A stretch of DNA of 64,000 nt from Pelagibacteraceae bacterium AG-470-G21. Lineage in GTDB: Bacteria > Pseudomonadota > Alphaproteobacteria > Pelagibacterales > Pelagibacteraceae. Position 1 is the stretch's first letter. Each line of letters starts with the position of its first letter. The position numbers were made by a program, and so were the translations under genes. The notes under the pieces were generated by a model that did not search any database, was not told the origin of the DNA, and saw only the letters and a list, made by a program, of their open reading frames with translations. Below are positions 10,934-19,197 of the stretch, in pieces. The stretch is taken from contig QCSH01000002.1 of assembly GCA_003211555.1 (NCBI GenBank), positions 62,001 through 126,000 of the forward strand, given 5' to 3'.

Positions 10934-10939
10934 CTCCTT
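10934..10939 (-). promoter_or_regulatory. Strong ribosome binding site of the 63-residue ORF
   Basis: The minus strand reads AAGGAG followed by five bases (CGTGT) and ATG. Most genes in this window have weak or no recognisable Shine-Dalgarno sequence, so this one is the main argument that the small ORF is translated. A short hairpin, AGTTTT-GGG-AAAACT, ends a few bases upstream of it and could control access. Confidence 0.6.
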
Positions 10940-10980
10940 GTTAGTTTTCCCAAAACTCGCTTTTAACCGATGCGATATCG

Positions 10981-11016
10981 ATCTCTTTGTTACCATGAGA
11001 TATGGTGTAAAGAGAT
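10981..11016 (-). promoter_or_regulatory. Perfect-arm hairpin in the leader of the 63-residue ORF
   Basis: ATCTCTTT (10981-10988) and AAAGAGAT (11009-11016) are perfect 8-base inverted arms. Inside them ACCAT and ATGGT (10992-10996, 11002-11006) form another 5 base pairs around a 5-base loop, separated by a small internal loop. The element is about 55 bases upstream of the small ORF's ATG on the minus strand. Next to it is the palindrome CGATATCG (10973-10980). It could be an RNA structure in a 5' leader or a DNA operator; the regulator is unknown. Confidence 0.5.
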
Positions 11017-11074
11017 TACAGATTTAAGAGTTCATATCAATATAATTTTATAATGTGAATATATCTGATTAACA

Positions 11075-11497
11075 TTAAAAATTAGCAGACTTTCTTGCCA
11101 GTAAATCAACCTCATTATTCAGTTGATCAGTTGAGTGTGCCTTCACCCAGCTCCATTTAATTTCAAAAGAATTTGATAGATTATCTAATTCAGTCCAAAG
11201 TTCTTTATTCTTAACTTCTTTTTTGTTAGCAGTTTTCCAACCATTTTTTTTCCAATTATGTATCCATTCAGTTATTCCAGATTTTACATATTTAGAATCT
11301 GTAAATATTTGAACTTTGCTACCTTTTTGAACTTTTTTTAGAGCTTTAATTGGAGCTAGTAATTCCATTTGATTGTTTGTTGTATCTTTTTTGCTTCCTT
11401 TAATTTGGGTTTTCTTTCCATTATCAATAATGATTGCAGCCCAACCACCATTTCCTGGATTTCCAATGCAAGAACCGTCTGTATATACTTTAATCAT
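11075..11497 (-). CDS. rnhA: Ribonuclease HI
   Basis: 140 residues. The catalytic carboxylates of RNase HI are all visible: D7 in YTDGSC, E45 in NQMELL, D67 in FTDSKY and D131 in NEVDLLAR, plus the active-site histidine H121 in KAHS. It cleaves RNA in RNA-DNA hybrids, removing primers and R-loops. Its start shares one base with the thrB stop (TAATG), so it is the last gene of the long minus-strand run that begins at dciA. The window also holds rnhB, so both RNase H types are present. Confidence 0.95.
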   Translation of the reverse strand: MIKVYTDGSCIGNPGNGGWAAIIIDNGKKTQIKGSKKDTTNNQMELLAPIKALKKVQKGSKVQIFTDSKYVKSGITEWIHNWKKNGWKTANKKEVKNKELWTELDNLSNSFEIKWSWVKAHSTDQLNNEVDLLARKSANF

Positions 11498-12462
11498 TAA
11501 TAATAATCCTTAAAAGAGCTTAAATTTCTATGAAAGTTTAACTTATCTATATACTCCTTTGGATCTTTAATTTTAATGATAGCTTGTTTAGGAGTATTTA
11601 AATAATCATAAGATCTAGTCAAAAGATATCTTAAAGCCGATCCTCTACATAATGTATTTAAATTTCTTTTTTCGATTTCACTTAATTTTCTAACTGATTG
11701 GTAGCCCTTTAATAAACTTGAAGATCTTTTTCTATCTAATACAAATTTTCTATTTATCTTTTTAAAGCACAAAGCATTAATGCAAGTTGCTAATTCATAA
11801 GATAGAAAATCATTAGCTGAAAAATAAAAGTCTATAAATCCATGAAATTTACCCTTATTAAAAAAAATATTATCAATAAAAAGGTCGCTATGAATTATTC
11901 CATTTGGCATTTTTTTAGGCCATTTTTTTTTGAGATCTCTCAAATCATCTTTCATTAAATCTTTTAAGTTTTTTGACAATTTATTAATTTTATTGTCTAT
12001 TTTTTTCAGAATTGATCCCCATGATTTAATCGATAGAGAATTTTTTCTATATAATTTTAATTTTTTTGAAGCCTCATGAAGAAGTGCTGCATTTTTTCCA
12101 ACTATAAAACAATCTTTACTATTTAGTTGATCTTTATCTTTTCCCTCTAAGAAACTGACAATACAAGCTTTTTTATTTTTTAAATTAAATAAATATTTAC
12201 CTTTTTTGTCTTTTATAGGAACTGGACATTTTACTTTTAGTCTCGATAAACCAGACATGAGATTAACAAAAAATGGAAGATCTTTTTTCTGAACTCTTTT
12301 TTCGTAAATAGTTAAAATATATTTATTTTTCTTTGTCTTCAAAAGAAAGTTGGTATTTTCGATACCTTTTTTTATACCTGAATAATTTTCTATTTTACCA
12401 ACATTATATTTCTTCTCAATAAACTTTATCTGTTTATTATTAATTTTAGTATAAACAGCCAT
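11497..12462 (-). CDS. thrB: Homoserine kinase (ThrB type II, APH fold)
   Basis: 321 residues, related to aminoglycoside phosphotransferases rather than to the GHMP-type homoserine kinase of E. coli. The catalytic loop GIIHSDLFIDNIFF and the metal-binding Asp in FHGFIDFYFS match the alphaproteobacterial ThrB2 family. It phosphorylates homoserine for the thrC product encoded nearby. Start and stop codons overlap those of ispH and rnhA by one base each (TAATG), so the three are translationally coupled. Confidence 0.92.
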   Translation of the reverse strand: MAVYTKINNKQIKFIEKKYNVGKIENYSGIKKGIENTNFLLKTKKNKYILTIYEKRVQKKDLPFFVNLMSGLSRLKVKCPVPIKDKKGKYLFNLKNKKACIVSFLEGKDKDQLNSKDCFIVGKNAALLHEASKKLKLYRKNSLSIKSWGSILKKIDNKINKLSKNLKDLMKDDLRDLKKKWPKKMPNGIIHSDLFIDNIFFNKGKFHGFIDFYFSANDFLSYELATCINALCFKKINRKFVLDRKRSSSLLKGYQSVRKLSEIEKRNLNTLCRGSALRYLLTRSYDYLNTPKQAIIKIKDPKEYIDKLNFHRNLSSFKDYY

Positions 12463-13406
12463 TAATTTAATTTTCCAGGAATTTTAAAAGTAATATTTTC
12501 TTTTACGATTTCAACTTCTTCTATGTTGACTGTAAATTGATCTTTTAACTCTGCTATAAATTTTTCAACAAGTATTTCTGGCGCTGAAGCACCTGACGAA
12601 ATTCCAATTGTGTTACATTCTTTAATCTTATCTATTGGCACTGGACTTTCTGAGTGTATTAACTCAGCAGAATTGCAACCAGAGTTTTTAGCAACCTCAA
12701 CTAATCTTACGGAGTTAGATGAATTCCTGCTTCCTATTACAAAAAACATATCACATTTATCTGCTATTTCTTTAACCGCTGATTGTCTATTTGTTGTTGC
12801 ATAACATATGTCATCTTTTTTAGGCTCATTAATATCTGGGAATTTAGATTTTAGAGCTGCAATTATATCTTTGGTATCATCCACAGAGAGTGTTGTTTGA
12901 GTTATGAAAGATAGCTTTTTATTTGAGATATTTTCATACTTATTTGCATCCTCAATATTTTCAATCAAATCTATTGAACCTTCAGGCAATTGACCCATAG
13001 TTCCTATGACTTCCGGATGGTTTTTGTGTCCTATTAATAATATATGATTACCTTGTTTATTTAAGTTTTCTGCTTCTCTATGAACTTTAGATACTAGAGG
13101 ACACGTTGCATCTACAAACATCATATTTAAATTAGAAGCTTCCTTTGGAACAGATTTTGGAACCCCATGCGCTGAGAAAATAACTGGTCTCGACTTGTCT
13201 TTAATCTCATTTAATTCTTCAACAAATATTGCTCCTATTTTTTTTAAACTTTCTACAACATGTTTGTTATGTACAATTTCGTGTCTTACATAAACAGGAG
13301 CACCAAATTTATCTATACTCTTTTTTACAATTTCAATTGCTCTATCAACTCCTGCACAGAATCCCCTTGGTGAAGCTAAATAAATTTTTAAATTTTTGTT
13401 ACTCAT
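12462..13406 (-). CDS. ispH: 4-hydroxy-3-methylbut-2-enyl diphosphate reductase
   Basis: 314 residues from the ATG at 13406; another ATG two codons upstream (13412) is possible, but the AAGG sequence is better spaced for the downstream one. Iron-sulfur ligands are recognisable in SPRGFCAGVDRAI (C17), VDATCPLVSKVH and DDICYATTNRQ. The enzyme makes IPP and DMAPP, the last step of the MEP pathway. It directly follows the retinal genes and overlaps the stop of the 56-residue membrane protein, so precursor supply and carotenoid synthesis are likely co-expressed. Confidence 0.95.
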   Translation of the reverse strand: MSNKNLKIYLASPRGFCAGVDRAIEIVKKSIDKFGAPVYVRHEIVHNKHVVESLKKIGAIFVEELNEIKDKSRPVIFSAHGVPKSVPKEASNLNMMFVDATCPLVSKVHREAENLNKQGNHILLIGHKNHPEVIGTMGQLPEGSIDLIENIEDANKYENISNKKLSFITQTTLSVDDTKDIIAALKSKFPDINEPKKDDICYATTNRQSAVKEIADKCDMFFVIGSRNSSNSVRLVEVAKNSGCNSAELIHSESPVPIDKIKECNTIGISSGASAPEILVEKFIAELKDQFTVNIEEVEIVKENITFKIPGKLN

Positions 13407-13569
13407 TTTCATCCTTTTTAAAAAACGGAATTAAAAATACTATACAAGCGATAAAAAAAAACAGGCTTCCAAACATGGCCCAAAAACTCCCTACACTTGA
13501 AATAATGAAACCTATTGCAGATATAATGAACAGTATCCATCCAATTAAATTTATAGTTTTATTTTTCAT
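13399..13569 (-). CDS. 56-residue two-helix membrane protein in the retinal operon
   Basis: Found by reading the gap between blh and ispH. The ATG (13569) overlaps the blh stop (ATGA) and the TAA (13401-13399) falls inside the ispH start (ATGAGTAA), so the frame exactly bridges two genes. The product starts MKNKTINLIGWILF, has two hydrophobic stretches (about 6-25 and 29-48) and a charged end KKDENE. The presumed ribosome binding site of ispH lies within its last codons. No family recognised; a link to retinal or isoprenoid membrane enzymes is inference from position only. Confidence 0.7.
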   Translation of the reverse strand: MKNKTINLIGWILFIISAIGFIISSVGSFWAMFGSLFFFIACIVFLIPFFKKDENE

Positions 13570-14459
13570 TTTTTTTCTACCATGAATTCGAGTAAAATAT
13601 GAGGAAAGGTCAATGAAGCCAATCCAACAAATATTATTTTAATAATACTTTCATCTATACCAAATTTTTCTGAAATAAAATAAAAAACTACTAAATACAT
13701 TATTGCTGTAATTACGGTAAGTGGAATAATTTTTCTTACAAAAATTGGAAATCCTTTAATCAGATTTTTATTTATTTCACTAATTAAACTTAGGGAATGT
13801 CTTATAGAATGAAGAAAGCAGAAATAAATTGTAAAAGCCAATATAGGGTTAAAAAAATAGTTTAAAATAATTATTGAAAAACTATCTAAAAAAAGAATTG
13901 ATCTTAAATCATTATTATTACCTCTATATATAAAAAAATTACTTAGTACTGATAATATAACTAAAGAAATTAAAAAATTATTAGCCACAATATTTTCGTC
14001 TATTGAAAAATTTAACATTTTAAAAATTTCGATTGTCTCGGCTTTATGAAACAGCAAGGGTGCTGAAATAACTAATGATCCTTTAATAAAATAAAAAATT
14101 TCTAAAAAATTAACATTTTTTGTTTCGATGAAATCACTGTCTTCTTTGCCGAAATGATATGCTGCAACTATTAAAAAAAGTGAAAGCAACAATATTGGAC
14201 TTAAAATCCAGATTAAAATAACAAAAATAGCAATACCTATATAAGTGATATAAAATACCTCTGTATTTTTAATTTTATAAATTTTTAAAAGTTTTTTACC
14301 CTTTTCATGATCTAGAGCACCATGAGAAATTCCAATTGTAAGAATTAAAAAAAAACTAAAAAGTATAAACGAATTATCTCTCAATACTTCAAAGGCTGAA
14401 AAAAAAATACAGATATTAAAAAAAATAATAGAATGAAAAAAATTTATTTTGTTGATCAT
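13566..14459 (-). CDS. blh: Beta-carotene 15,15'-dioxygenase, Brp/Blh family
   Basis: 297 residues, very hydrophobic with about eight membrane helices. The signature GISHGALDHEKG near the N-terminus (about 43-54) and further conserved histidines in AAYHFGKEDSD, FCFLHSIRHS and LTFPHILLEF match Blh enzymes, which cleave beta-carotene to two molecules of retinal. It is preceded by crtY with a TAATG overlap and is the last step of a complete lycopene-to-retinal module. Retinal is the chromophore of proteorhodopsin; no rhodopsin gene lies in this window. Confidence 0.92.
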   Translation of the reverse strand: MINKINFFHSIIFFNICIFFSAFEVLRDNSFILFSFFLILTIGISHGALDHEKGKKLLKIYKIKNTEVFYITYIGIAIFVILIWILSPILLLSLFLIVAAYHFGKEDSDFIETKNVNFLEIFYFIKGSLVISAPLLFHKAETIEIFKMLNFSIDENIVANNFLISLVILSVLSNFFIYRGNNNDLRSILFLDSFSIIILNYFFNPILAFTIYFCFLHSIRHSLSLISEINKNLIKGFPIFVRKIIPLTVITAIMYLVVFYFISEKFGIDESIIKIIFVGLASLTFPHILLEFMVEKK

Positions 14460-15526
14460 TATTTAAATACAGCTTTAATAAAAATCCATTTTGGCATCTT
14501 TAATATAATGGATAAGTCCTCAAAAATATTACTTTTATTGGAAAGGAAATTTATTACTGTTTTTGACTTGCTTTTAAACATTTTGAAGAAAATATTTGGC
14601 ATGATCTCTGGCTTTTCAGATAAGACTTTTAAAAAAACATTATCTAAAAACTTATACTTACTTTTTATATTGAAAGCTCTAGTTTGGGTTATTTTATCAA
14701 TGTTTTGGGTAATATATTCTGCTTGTTCTTGAATATTTAGGAAAGTATAGCCAGTACTCAAACGTGTCATACCTCCAGCAGTTCCAATATTAATCGTATT
14801 TTTGTCGTTTTTAAATTTTGGATAAAATAATGGTATAGCCCCAACTTCTTTATAATTAATTTTATATTTTTTTAATTTTAAAGTGTTTTCGATGTAATCA
14901 GTAATTTGTTTATCGTAATCTTTTTCACTATCATCTTCCATTTTTGAAAGCCACGTAGTTTCGATTAAAGCTGATTTTTTTGAATAGGGTAGTGTATAGA
15001 AAAAATGAACACTTTTTTTTTGATCACAATCAAAGTCCATTAAATTCATTATTTGATCATCAAAAAAATCTTTTTCGGTTTCAATCTCAACACCTTGAAA
15101 GTGTTGCCACAAATTAGAAGCTTTATTCTCAAGATTAGGCAAACTGTTAAATAAAATTGCGTTTTCTGTATTTACTTCACTAATATCTTTAAAGAATTGA
15201 ATATTGGGATTTTTATTGATTTTATTTAAAATCTTTTTGTAAAATATTCCACTATCAATACTTTCGTAAGGAGTTTCTTTACAATCTTTATATTCAACAT
15301 TTCCTTTAAAGTTGATTGTAAAATCTTTCCATTTTTTTTTTACACAGTCATCAAACTTGTGAGGTGCAGTTTTCCAATATGACCAAGTTTTATCTCTTTT
15401 ATATTCATCTCTTTTTTCAATAATTGCTAAAGTCTTATTTTTAAGTTTATCGTGATACTCTAACTCATAAGCCAATGTTAAACCTGCACAGCCACCTCCA
15501 ATAATTATATAATCAAAATCTTTCAT
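14459..15526 (-). CDS. crtY: Lycopene beta-cyclase
   Basis: 355 residues from the ATG at 15526 (an upstream TTG is rejected). The N-terminal dinucleotide-binding motif DYIIIGGGCAGLTLAYEL is typical of CrtY-type cyclases, and the middle carries KRDKTWSYW and ESIDSGIFY-like segments of that family, as well as FYTLPYSKKSALIETTW. It converts lycopene to beta-carotene using a reduced flavin without net redox. It overlaps crtB by 14 bases upstream and blh by one base downstream. Confidence 0.9.
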   Translation of the reverse strand: MKDFDYIIIGGGCAGLTLAYELEYHDKLKNKTLAIIEKRDEYKRDKTWSYWKTAPHKFDDCVKKKWKDFTINFKGNVEYKDCKETPYESIDSGIFYKKILNKINKNPNIQFFKDISEVNTENAILFNSLPNLENKASNLWQHFQGVEIETEKDFFDDQIMNLMDFDCDQKKSVHFFYTLPYSKKSALIETTWLSKMEDDSEKDYDKQITDYIENTLKLKKYKINYKEVGAIPLFYPKFKNDKNTINIGTAGGMTRLSTGYTFLNIQEQAEYITQNIDKITQTRAFNIKSKYKFLDNVFLKVLSEKPEIMPNIFFKMFKSKSKTVINFLSNKSNIFEDLSIILKMPKWIFIKAVFK

Positions 15527-16364
15527 TATACTCAATATCTTGCATTATTATTTCGTGTTCTTTTATTGTAAGTTTTTTATCTTCTTTTACCAAATATAAT
15601 TTAATTAAATCACCAATAGATAGCATTGTATGCAAGACTTTTCCTAAATTGTTAACATAAATTTTTCCCGATTTATTATAGTTTTCTAAGTTTCTTTTTT
15701 TTAAGATTTCATTTCCAATTTGTCTATATACCCGTCTTGCGACTAAAATTGAAAATCTAAAAAAGAATGGAATTTTTTTAATTGATATAAACGAATTATT
15801 ATAGAACTTATCAGCAATTTTTAGAATTCTTTTAATTTCATCAAAATTTTTTTTTATATAAAATCTATTGTTGTTTTCATCTTCGATAACATCTCTTGAA
15901 ATATTAGTTAATTGCATTGCAATACCCAAGTCAATTGCTCCTAAAAGAGCCGATCTTTCTTTGACATTTAAAATTTTTGCCATCATTAATCCAACTGTTC
16001 CAGCAACTCTATATGAGTAAATATATAACTCTCTGTCAGTATTGATTTCTACTTTTGATTTTATATCAGTCTCAACTCCGTCGAATAAATCATCAATTAT
16101 TTTTGGGGCTATATTAAATTTATTTATTAAAGCCCACATATTTTTAATTATTTGATTATTTTCATTCTTCAATTTGAAATCTTGTTTGAACGTATTGAAG
16201 TTTTTTAATTTTGTATCAAGATCGCCTTTTTCATCTGCTAAATTGTCTATGTATCTACAAAAATCATACAAATCAGAACATTCAGAGTAGACTTGTTTTG
16301 GCAAAAAGAAACCCGCCCAATTAAAAGATTTAGCATATTTTGATAAATAATTTTGTCCATTCAT
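15513..16364 (-). CDS. crtB: Phytoene synthase
   Basis: 283 residues from the ATG at 16364, which shares its A with the crtI stop (TGATG); a GTG one codon upstream is the alternative. The two Asp-rich active-site motifs of squalene/phytoene synthases are present: LYDFCRYIDNLADE near 30-43 and QLTNISRDVIEDE near 152-164. It condenses two geranylgeranyl diphosphates to phytoene. The GGPP synthase (crtE) it needs is not in this window. Confidence 0.93.
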   Translation of the reverse strand: MNGQNYLSKYAKSFNWAGFFLPKQVYSECSDLYDFCRYIDNLADEKGDLDTKLKNFNTFKQDFKLKNENNQIIKNMWALINKFNIAPKIIDDLFDGVETDIKSKVEINTDRELYIYSYRVAGTVGLMMAKILNVKERSALLGAIDLGIAMQLTNISRDVIEDENNNRFYIKKNFDEIKRILKIADKFYNNSFISIKKIPFFFRFSILVARRVYRQIGNEILKKRNLENYNKSGKIYVNNLGKVLHTMLSIGDLIKLYLVKEDKKLTIKEHEIIMQDIEYNERF

Positions 16365-17821
16365 CACAAAATTTTATCTAATACCTTAGCAGATGATAGG
16401 ACGCCTGGAACCCCAGCTCCTGGATGAGTGCCTGCTCCAACAAAATATAAACCATCATAAACCTCAGATTTATTATGAAATCTGAAGTATGCCGATTGTG
16501 AGAATTTTGGCTGAATAGAAAAACCAGACCCATACTTTGTATTTAATTCATTTTCAAAATAATCAGGAGTTAAATAAAAATCATCTACTATATTTTCTTT
16601 CAAATCAGGTAATAAACTCTTTTCCATTTTATCGATAACAAGTTTTTTTAAATTTTCACCTTCAATTTTCCAATCTATTCCTGATTTATTATTAGGCACG
16701 GGTACTAATACATAAAAGCAATCATGATCTTTTGGTGCCATACTTGCATCTGTTGCTGTTGGTCTATGTAAATAATAGCTTATGTCGCTATTTAATTTTT
16801 TGTGTTCAAATATGTCATCCAGATGCTCTTTATACTTATCACCAAATTTTATTGTGTGGTGTTCTACATTTTCATATTTTTTCTTAGTTCCAAAGTAATA
16901 AACAAATAATCCCATTGAATACTGCATTCTATTTATTTTCCAATTAAATAAAGTGTTATATTTTTGATTATTTAACATTTTGGAATAAACCCCAGGAGGA
17001 TCAGCGTTACAAATTACATTGTCTGCTTTAATCTCCTCACCTCCATTTACAGCTACACCAATAACTTTTTTATTTTCTGTTATCAAGTTTTTAACTTCTT
17101 TACCTTTAAGAATTTTTATATTCTCCTCTAACATTAATTTTTCAAATCCATTAATAATTTGCCCTGTACCACCCATAGAGTAATGAATACCCCATTTTTT
17201 TTCTAAATATAAAATTAATCCATATATAGAAGTGGTTGTAAAAGGATTTCCGCCAACCAATAGTGGATGCATACTAAATAGTCTTCTTAGTTTTTCATCT
17301 TTTATAAAACTACTAACTAAAGAATAAACAGATTTATAACTTTTTAAACTCAATAAAGCAGGGACTTGTTTAAACATAAACGAGGGTTTATCGAATGGAA
17401 CATCTGATAATTCTGTATAACCCTTATCAAATATTTTTTTTGTAAATTTTAGTAAATTACGATAACCCTCAACATCTTTATTATTTATCAATGAAATTTG
17501 CTTTTCCATATTCTTTTCATCTCCTGAGTAATCAAAATGACTACCGTCTTCAAAAACAAATCTATACCAGGTATTTAAATCTTTTATTTTTATGTAATCA
17601 TCGGGATCTTTATTAAAAAGTTTAAAAATTTCATATATCAAATATGGTGCTGTAATTACCGTTGGTCCACCATCATAAGTAAATCCATTACTTTTAAATA
17701 CTCTAGCTCTTCCACCTAGATCTTTTTGTTTTTCAATTAAAGTAACATCATGCCCTTTCGCTCGTAATCTAAGAGCTGCAGCGATACCACCAAAACCTGA
17801 TCCAATCACAATTGAATTCAT
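16364..17821 (-). CDS. crtI: Phytoene desaturase
   Basis: 485 residues from the ATG at 17821; a TTG three codons upstream is a weaker start. N-terminal FAD-binding motif IGSGFGGIAAALRLRAKG followed by LIEKQKDLGGRA, and the C-terminal carotenoid desaturase signature FVGAGTHPGAGVPGVLSSAK. CrtI carries out successive desaturations of phytoene to lycopene. It is first of the crtI-crtB-crtY-blh run, about 50 bases downstream of the ATP synthase gene atpF on the same strand. Confidence 0.95.
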   Translation of the reverse strand: MNSIVIGSGFGGIAAALRLRAKGHDVTLIEKQKDLGGRARVFKSNGFTYDGGPTVITAPYLIYEIFKLFNKDPDDYIKIKDLNTWYRFVFEDGSHFDYSGDEKNMEKQISLINNKDVEGYRNLLKFTKKIFDKGYTELSDVPFDKPSFMFKQVPALLSLKSYKSVYSLVSSFIKDEKLRRLFSMHPLLVGGNPFTTTSIYGLILYLEKKWGIHYSMGGTGQIINGFEKLMLEENIKILKGKEVKNLITENKKVIGVAVNGGEEIKADNVICNADPPGVYSKMLNNQKYNTLFNWKINRMQYSMGLFVYYFGTKKKYENVEHHTIKFGDKYKEHLDDIFEHKKLNSDISYYLHRPTATDASMAPKDHDCFYVLVPVPNNKSGIDWKIEGENLKKLVIDKMEKSLLPDLKENIVDDFYLTPDYFENELNTKYGSGFSIQPKFSQSAYFRFHNKSEVYDGLYFVGAGTHPGAGVPGVLSSAKVLDKIL

Positions 17822-17869
17822 ATACCTCAATTTACATTATTTTTTTAAAATGTGATAAACTATCTTGGT

Positions 17870-18367
17870 TTAAGAACTAATTTTTTTTAATTCTTTCTTT
17901 GTTTCTTCAAGATTTTTATTAAACAAGTTATCAAGTTTAGATTTATCAACAGACGTAGTGATAATTTTTTTAACAGATTCTACAGCAATATTTATTGATG
18001 TATCTTTAATTTCTTTAATAGCATTATCTTTCATTTGAGAGATCTTAGTTTCTGCAAGACTTTTCTTTAATTCTGAAGATTTATGAAATTTGTCGTTCAT
18101 TTCGATTACAAATCTTTCAGTTTCACCTTTTGTTTCTTGCATAATTTTTTCACTTTCAATTTTTGCACTATTTAGCTTCATTTGAGCTTCATCTAATAGT
18201 TTTTTAGACCCCGCACGTAGTTTTTCACTTTCGTCAATTTCGTTTTTGATGTCAGTGATCATTTTACTCAATAGATTGTTTACATTTTGTGGAACTTTTA
18301 AATAAATTAAGACTCCAAAAAATATTATAAATGATATGGCTACCCAAAATGTTGCATCAAATGCCAT
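17870..18367 (-). CDS. atpF: ATP synthase F0 subunit b
   Basis: 165 residues. One N-terminal membrane helix (about 5-24, FDATFWVAISFIIFFGVLIY) followed by a long charged coiled coil, as expected of the peripheral stalk. It overlaps the b' gene by 11 bases and forms a heterodimer with that subunit, the arrangement of alphaproteobacteria. It is the last F0 gene; the F1 genes are not in this window. The carotenoid genes follow on the same strand. Confidence 0.93.
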   Translation of the reverse strand: MAFDATFWVAISFIIFFGVLIYLKVPQNVNNLLSKMITDIKNEIDESEKLRAGSKKLLDEAQMKLNSAKIESEKIMQETKGETERFVIEMNDKFHKSSELKKSLAETKISQMKDNAIKEIKDTSINIAVESVKKIITTSVDKSKLDNLFNKNLEETKKELKKISS

Positions 18368-18947
18368 TATGTTTTTCCATTTCTTTTTTTGAAAGATCTT
18401 CGACTATAGCTGAAAGACTACTTTTGTTAATGTCCTCGCCAATTAATTGCTTGACTAGATCAGAGGAGGTCTCAATAGCTATTTTTGTCACTTTCTCTTG
18501 GGATGTCGTCTTTAATTGGTTTATTTCTTCTTCAGCTTTTAATATTTCTTTTTCTATATCTTTTTCTAATGACAGTCTTTTATCGTTTATATTATCTAAA
18601 ACTTTTTGCCTTTCACTATTAAAAAAGTTTTTTGCTTCAACTTTTGTATCATTGATAATTTTATCAAATTCCTTAACTTTTTTTTCAGTTTCTTCTCTTT
18701 GTTTATCAGCAGTTTCAATATTTTCTAATATTTGAGATTTTCTGGTTTCGAGATTATTGCTGATCTTTGGTAGTATAAACTTTGATAAAATAATAAACAA
18801 CAATCCAAATGTAAGTATTAACCAAAAAATTTGAGAAATCCAAAACTCAGGATTAAGCTGAGGCATACCTCCACTCTCGGCACTTTGAGCACTAAAAGTA
18901 AAAATAAAACTTAAAGCTAAAGATTGAAAAATTACCTTTTTCAACAT
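18357..18947 (-). CDS. atpF': ATP synthase F0 subunit b'
   Basis: 196 residues. The N-terminus (MLKKVIFQSLALSFIFTFSA) looks like a signal peptide or extra helix, then comes GGMPQLNPEFWISQIFWLIL, the signature of b' subunits, with the membrane anchor at about 32-55 and a long coiled coil to the end. With subunit b it makes the peripheral stalk that holds F1 against rotation. It starts 3 bases after the atpE stop and overlaps atpF. Confidence 0.93.
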   Translation of the reverse strand: MLKKVIFQSLALSFIFTFSAQSAESGGMPQLNPEFWISQIFWLILTFGLLFIILSKFILPKISNNLETRKSQILENIETADKQREETEKKVKEFDKIINDTKVEAKNFFNSERQKVLDNINDKRLSLEKDIEKEILKAEEEINQLKTTSQEKVTKIAIETSSDLVKQLIGEDINKSSLSAIVEDLSKKEMEKHNGI

Positions 18948-18950
18948 TTA

Positions 18951-19178
18951 TTAAAATGCGAAAAGAATAATCAATGCAACGACCAATCCAAATAAACCAG
19001 TCGCTTCAGCTAATGCAAATCCTAATAATAGATTTGGAAACTGTTTTTGAGCTGCAGACGGATTTCTCATTGCACCTGAGAGATAATTTCCAAAAATTAT
19101 CCCTATACCAACTCCTGCACCTGCAAGTGCAATAGCGGCTAGTCCTGCTCCTATCATCTTTGCTGCTTCTAATTCCAT
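18951..19178 (-). CDS. atpE: ATP synthase F0 subunit c
   Basis: 75 residues, two-helix hairpin. The glycine motif GAGVGIG at 20-26 packs the inner ring, RNPSAAQKQ (38-46) is the polar loop facing F1, and E58 (FALAEATG) is the ion carrier. The pattern lacks the extra polar residues of sodium-binding rings, so protons are the expected ion. Subunit c forms a multi-copy ring, and the gene has by far the best ribosome binding site of the operon (AAGGAGG, 19184-19190). Confidence 0.96.
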   Translation of the reverse strand: MELEAAKMIGAGLAAIALAGAGVGIGIIFGNYLSGAMRNPSAAQKQFPNLLLGFALAEATGLFGLVVALIILFAF

Positions 19179-19183
19179 TATAT

Positions 19184-19190
19184 CCTCCTT
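19184..19190 (-). promoter_or_regulatory. Optimal Shine-Dalgarno sequence for atpE
   Basis: The minus strand reads AAGGAGG, ATATA, ATG: a full-length anti-16S match with ideal spacing. The neighbouring F0 genes have poor or no match. This fits the need for many more c subunits than a, b or b' per enzyme from one shared transcript. Confidence 0.8.
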
Positions 19191-19197
19191 ATGTTAA

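Noticed and set aside
10692..11074. Possible tmRNA, RNase P RNA or 4.5S RNA because of the clustered inverted repeats.
   Set aside because: No tRNA-like T loop, no tag peptide reading frame and none of the conserved RNase P or SRP core sequences could be found.
13229..13585. Open plus-strand frame of 118 codons opposite ispH and the 56-residue membrane protein.
   Set aside because: It lies opposite conserved ispH codons and encodes no recognisable protein; it is a shadow frame.
18331..18735. Plus-strand frame of 134 codons opposite atpF'.
   Set aside because: It is antisense to the coiled coil of subunit b'; composition is Ser/Phe/Leu-rich without motifs.
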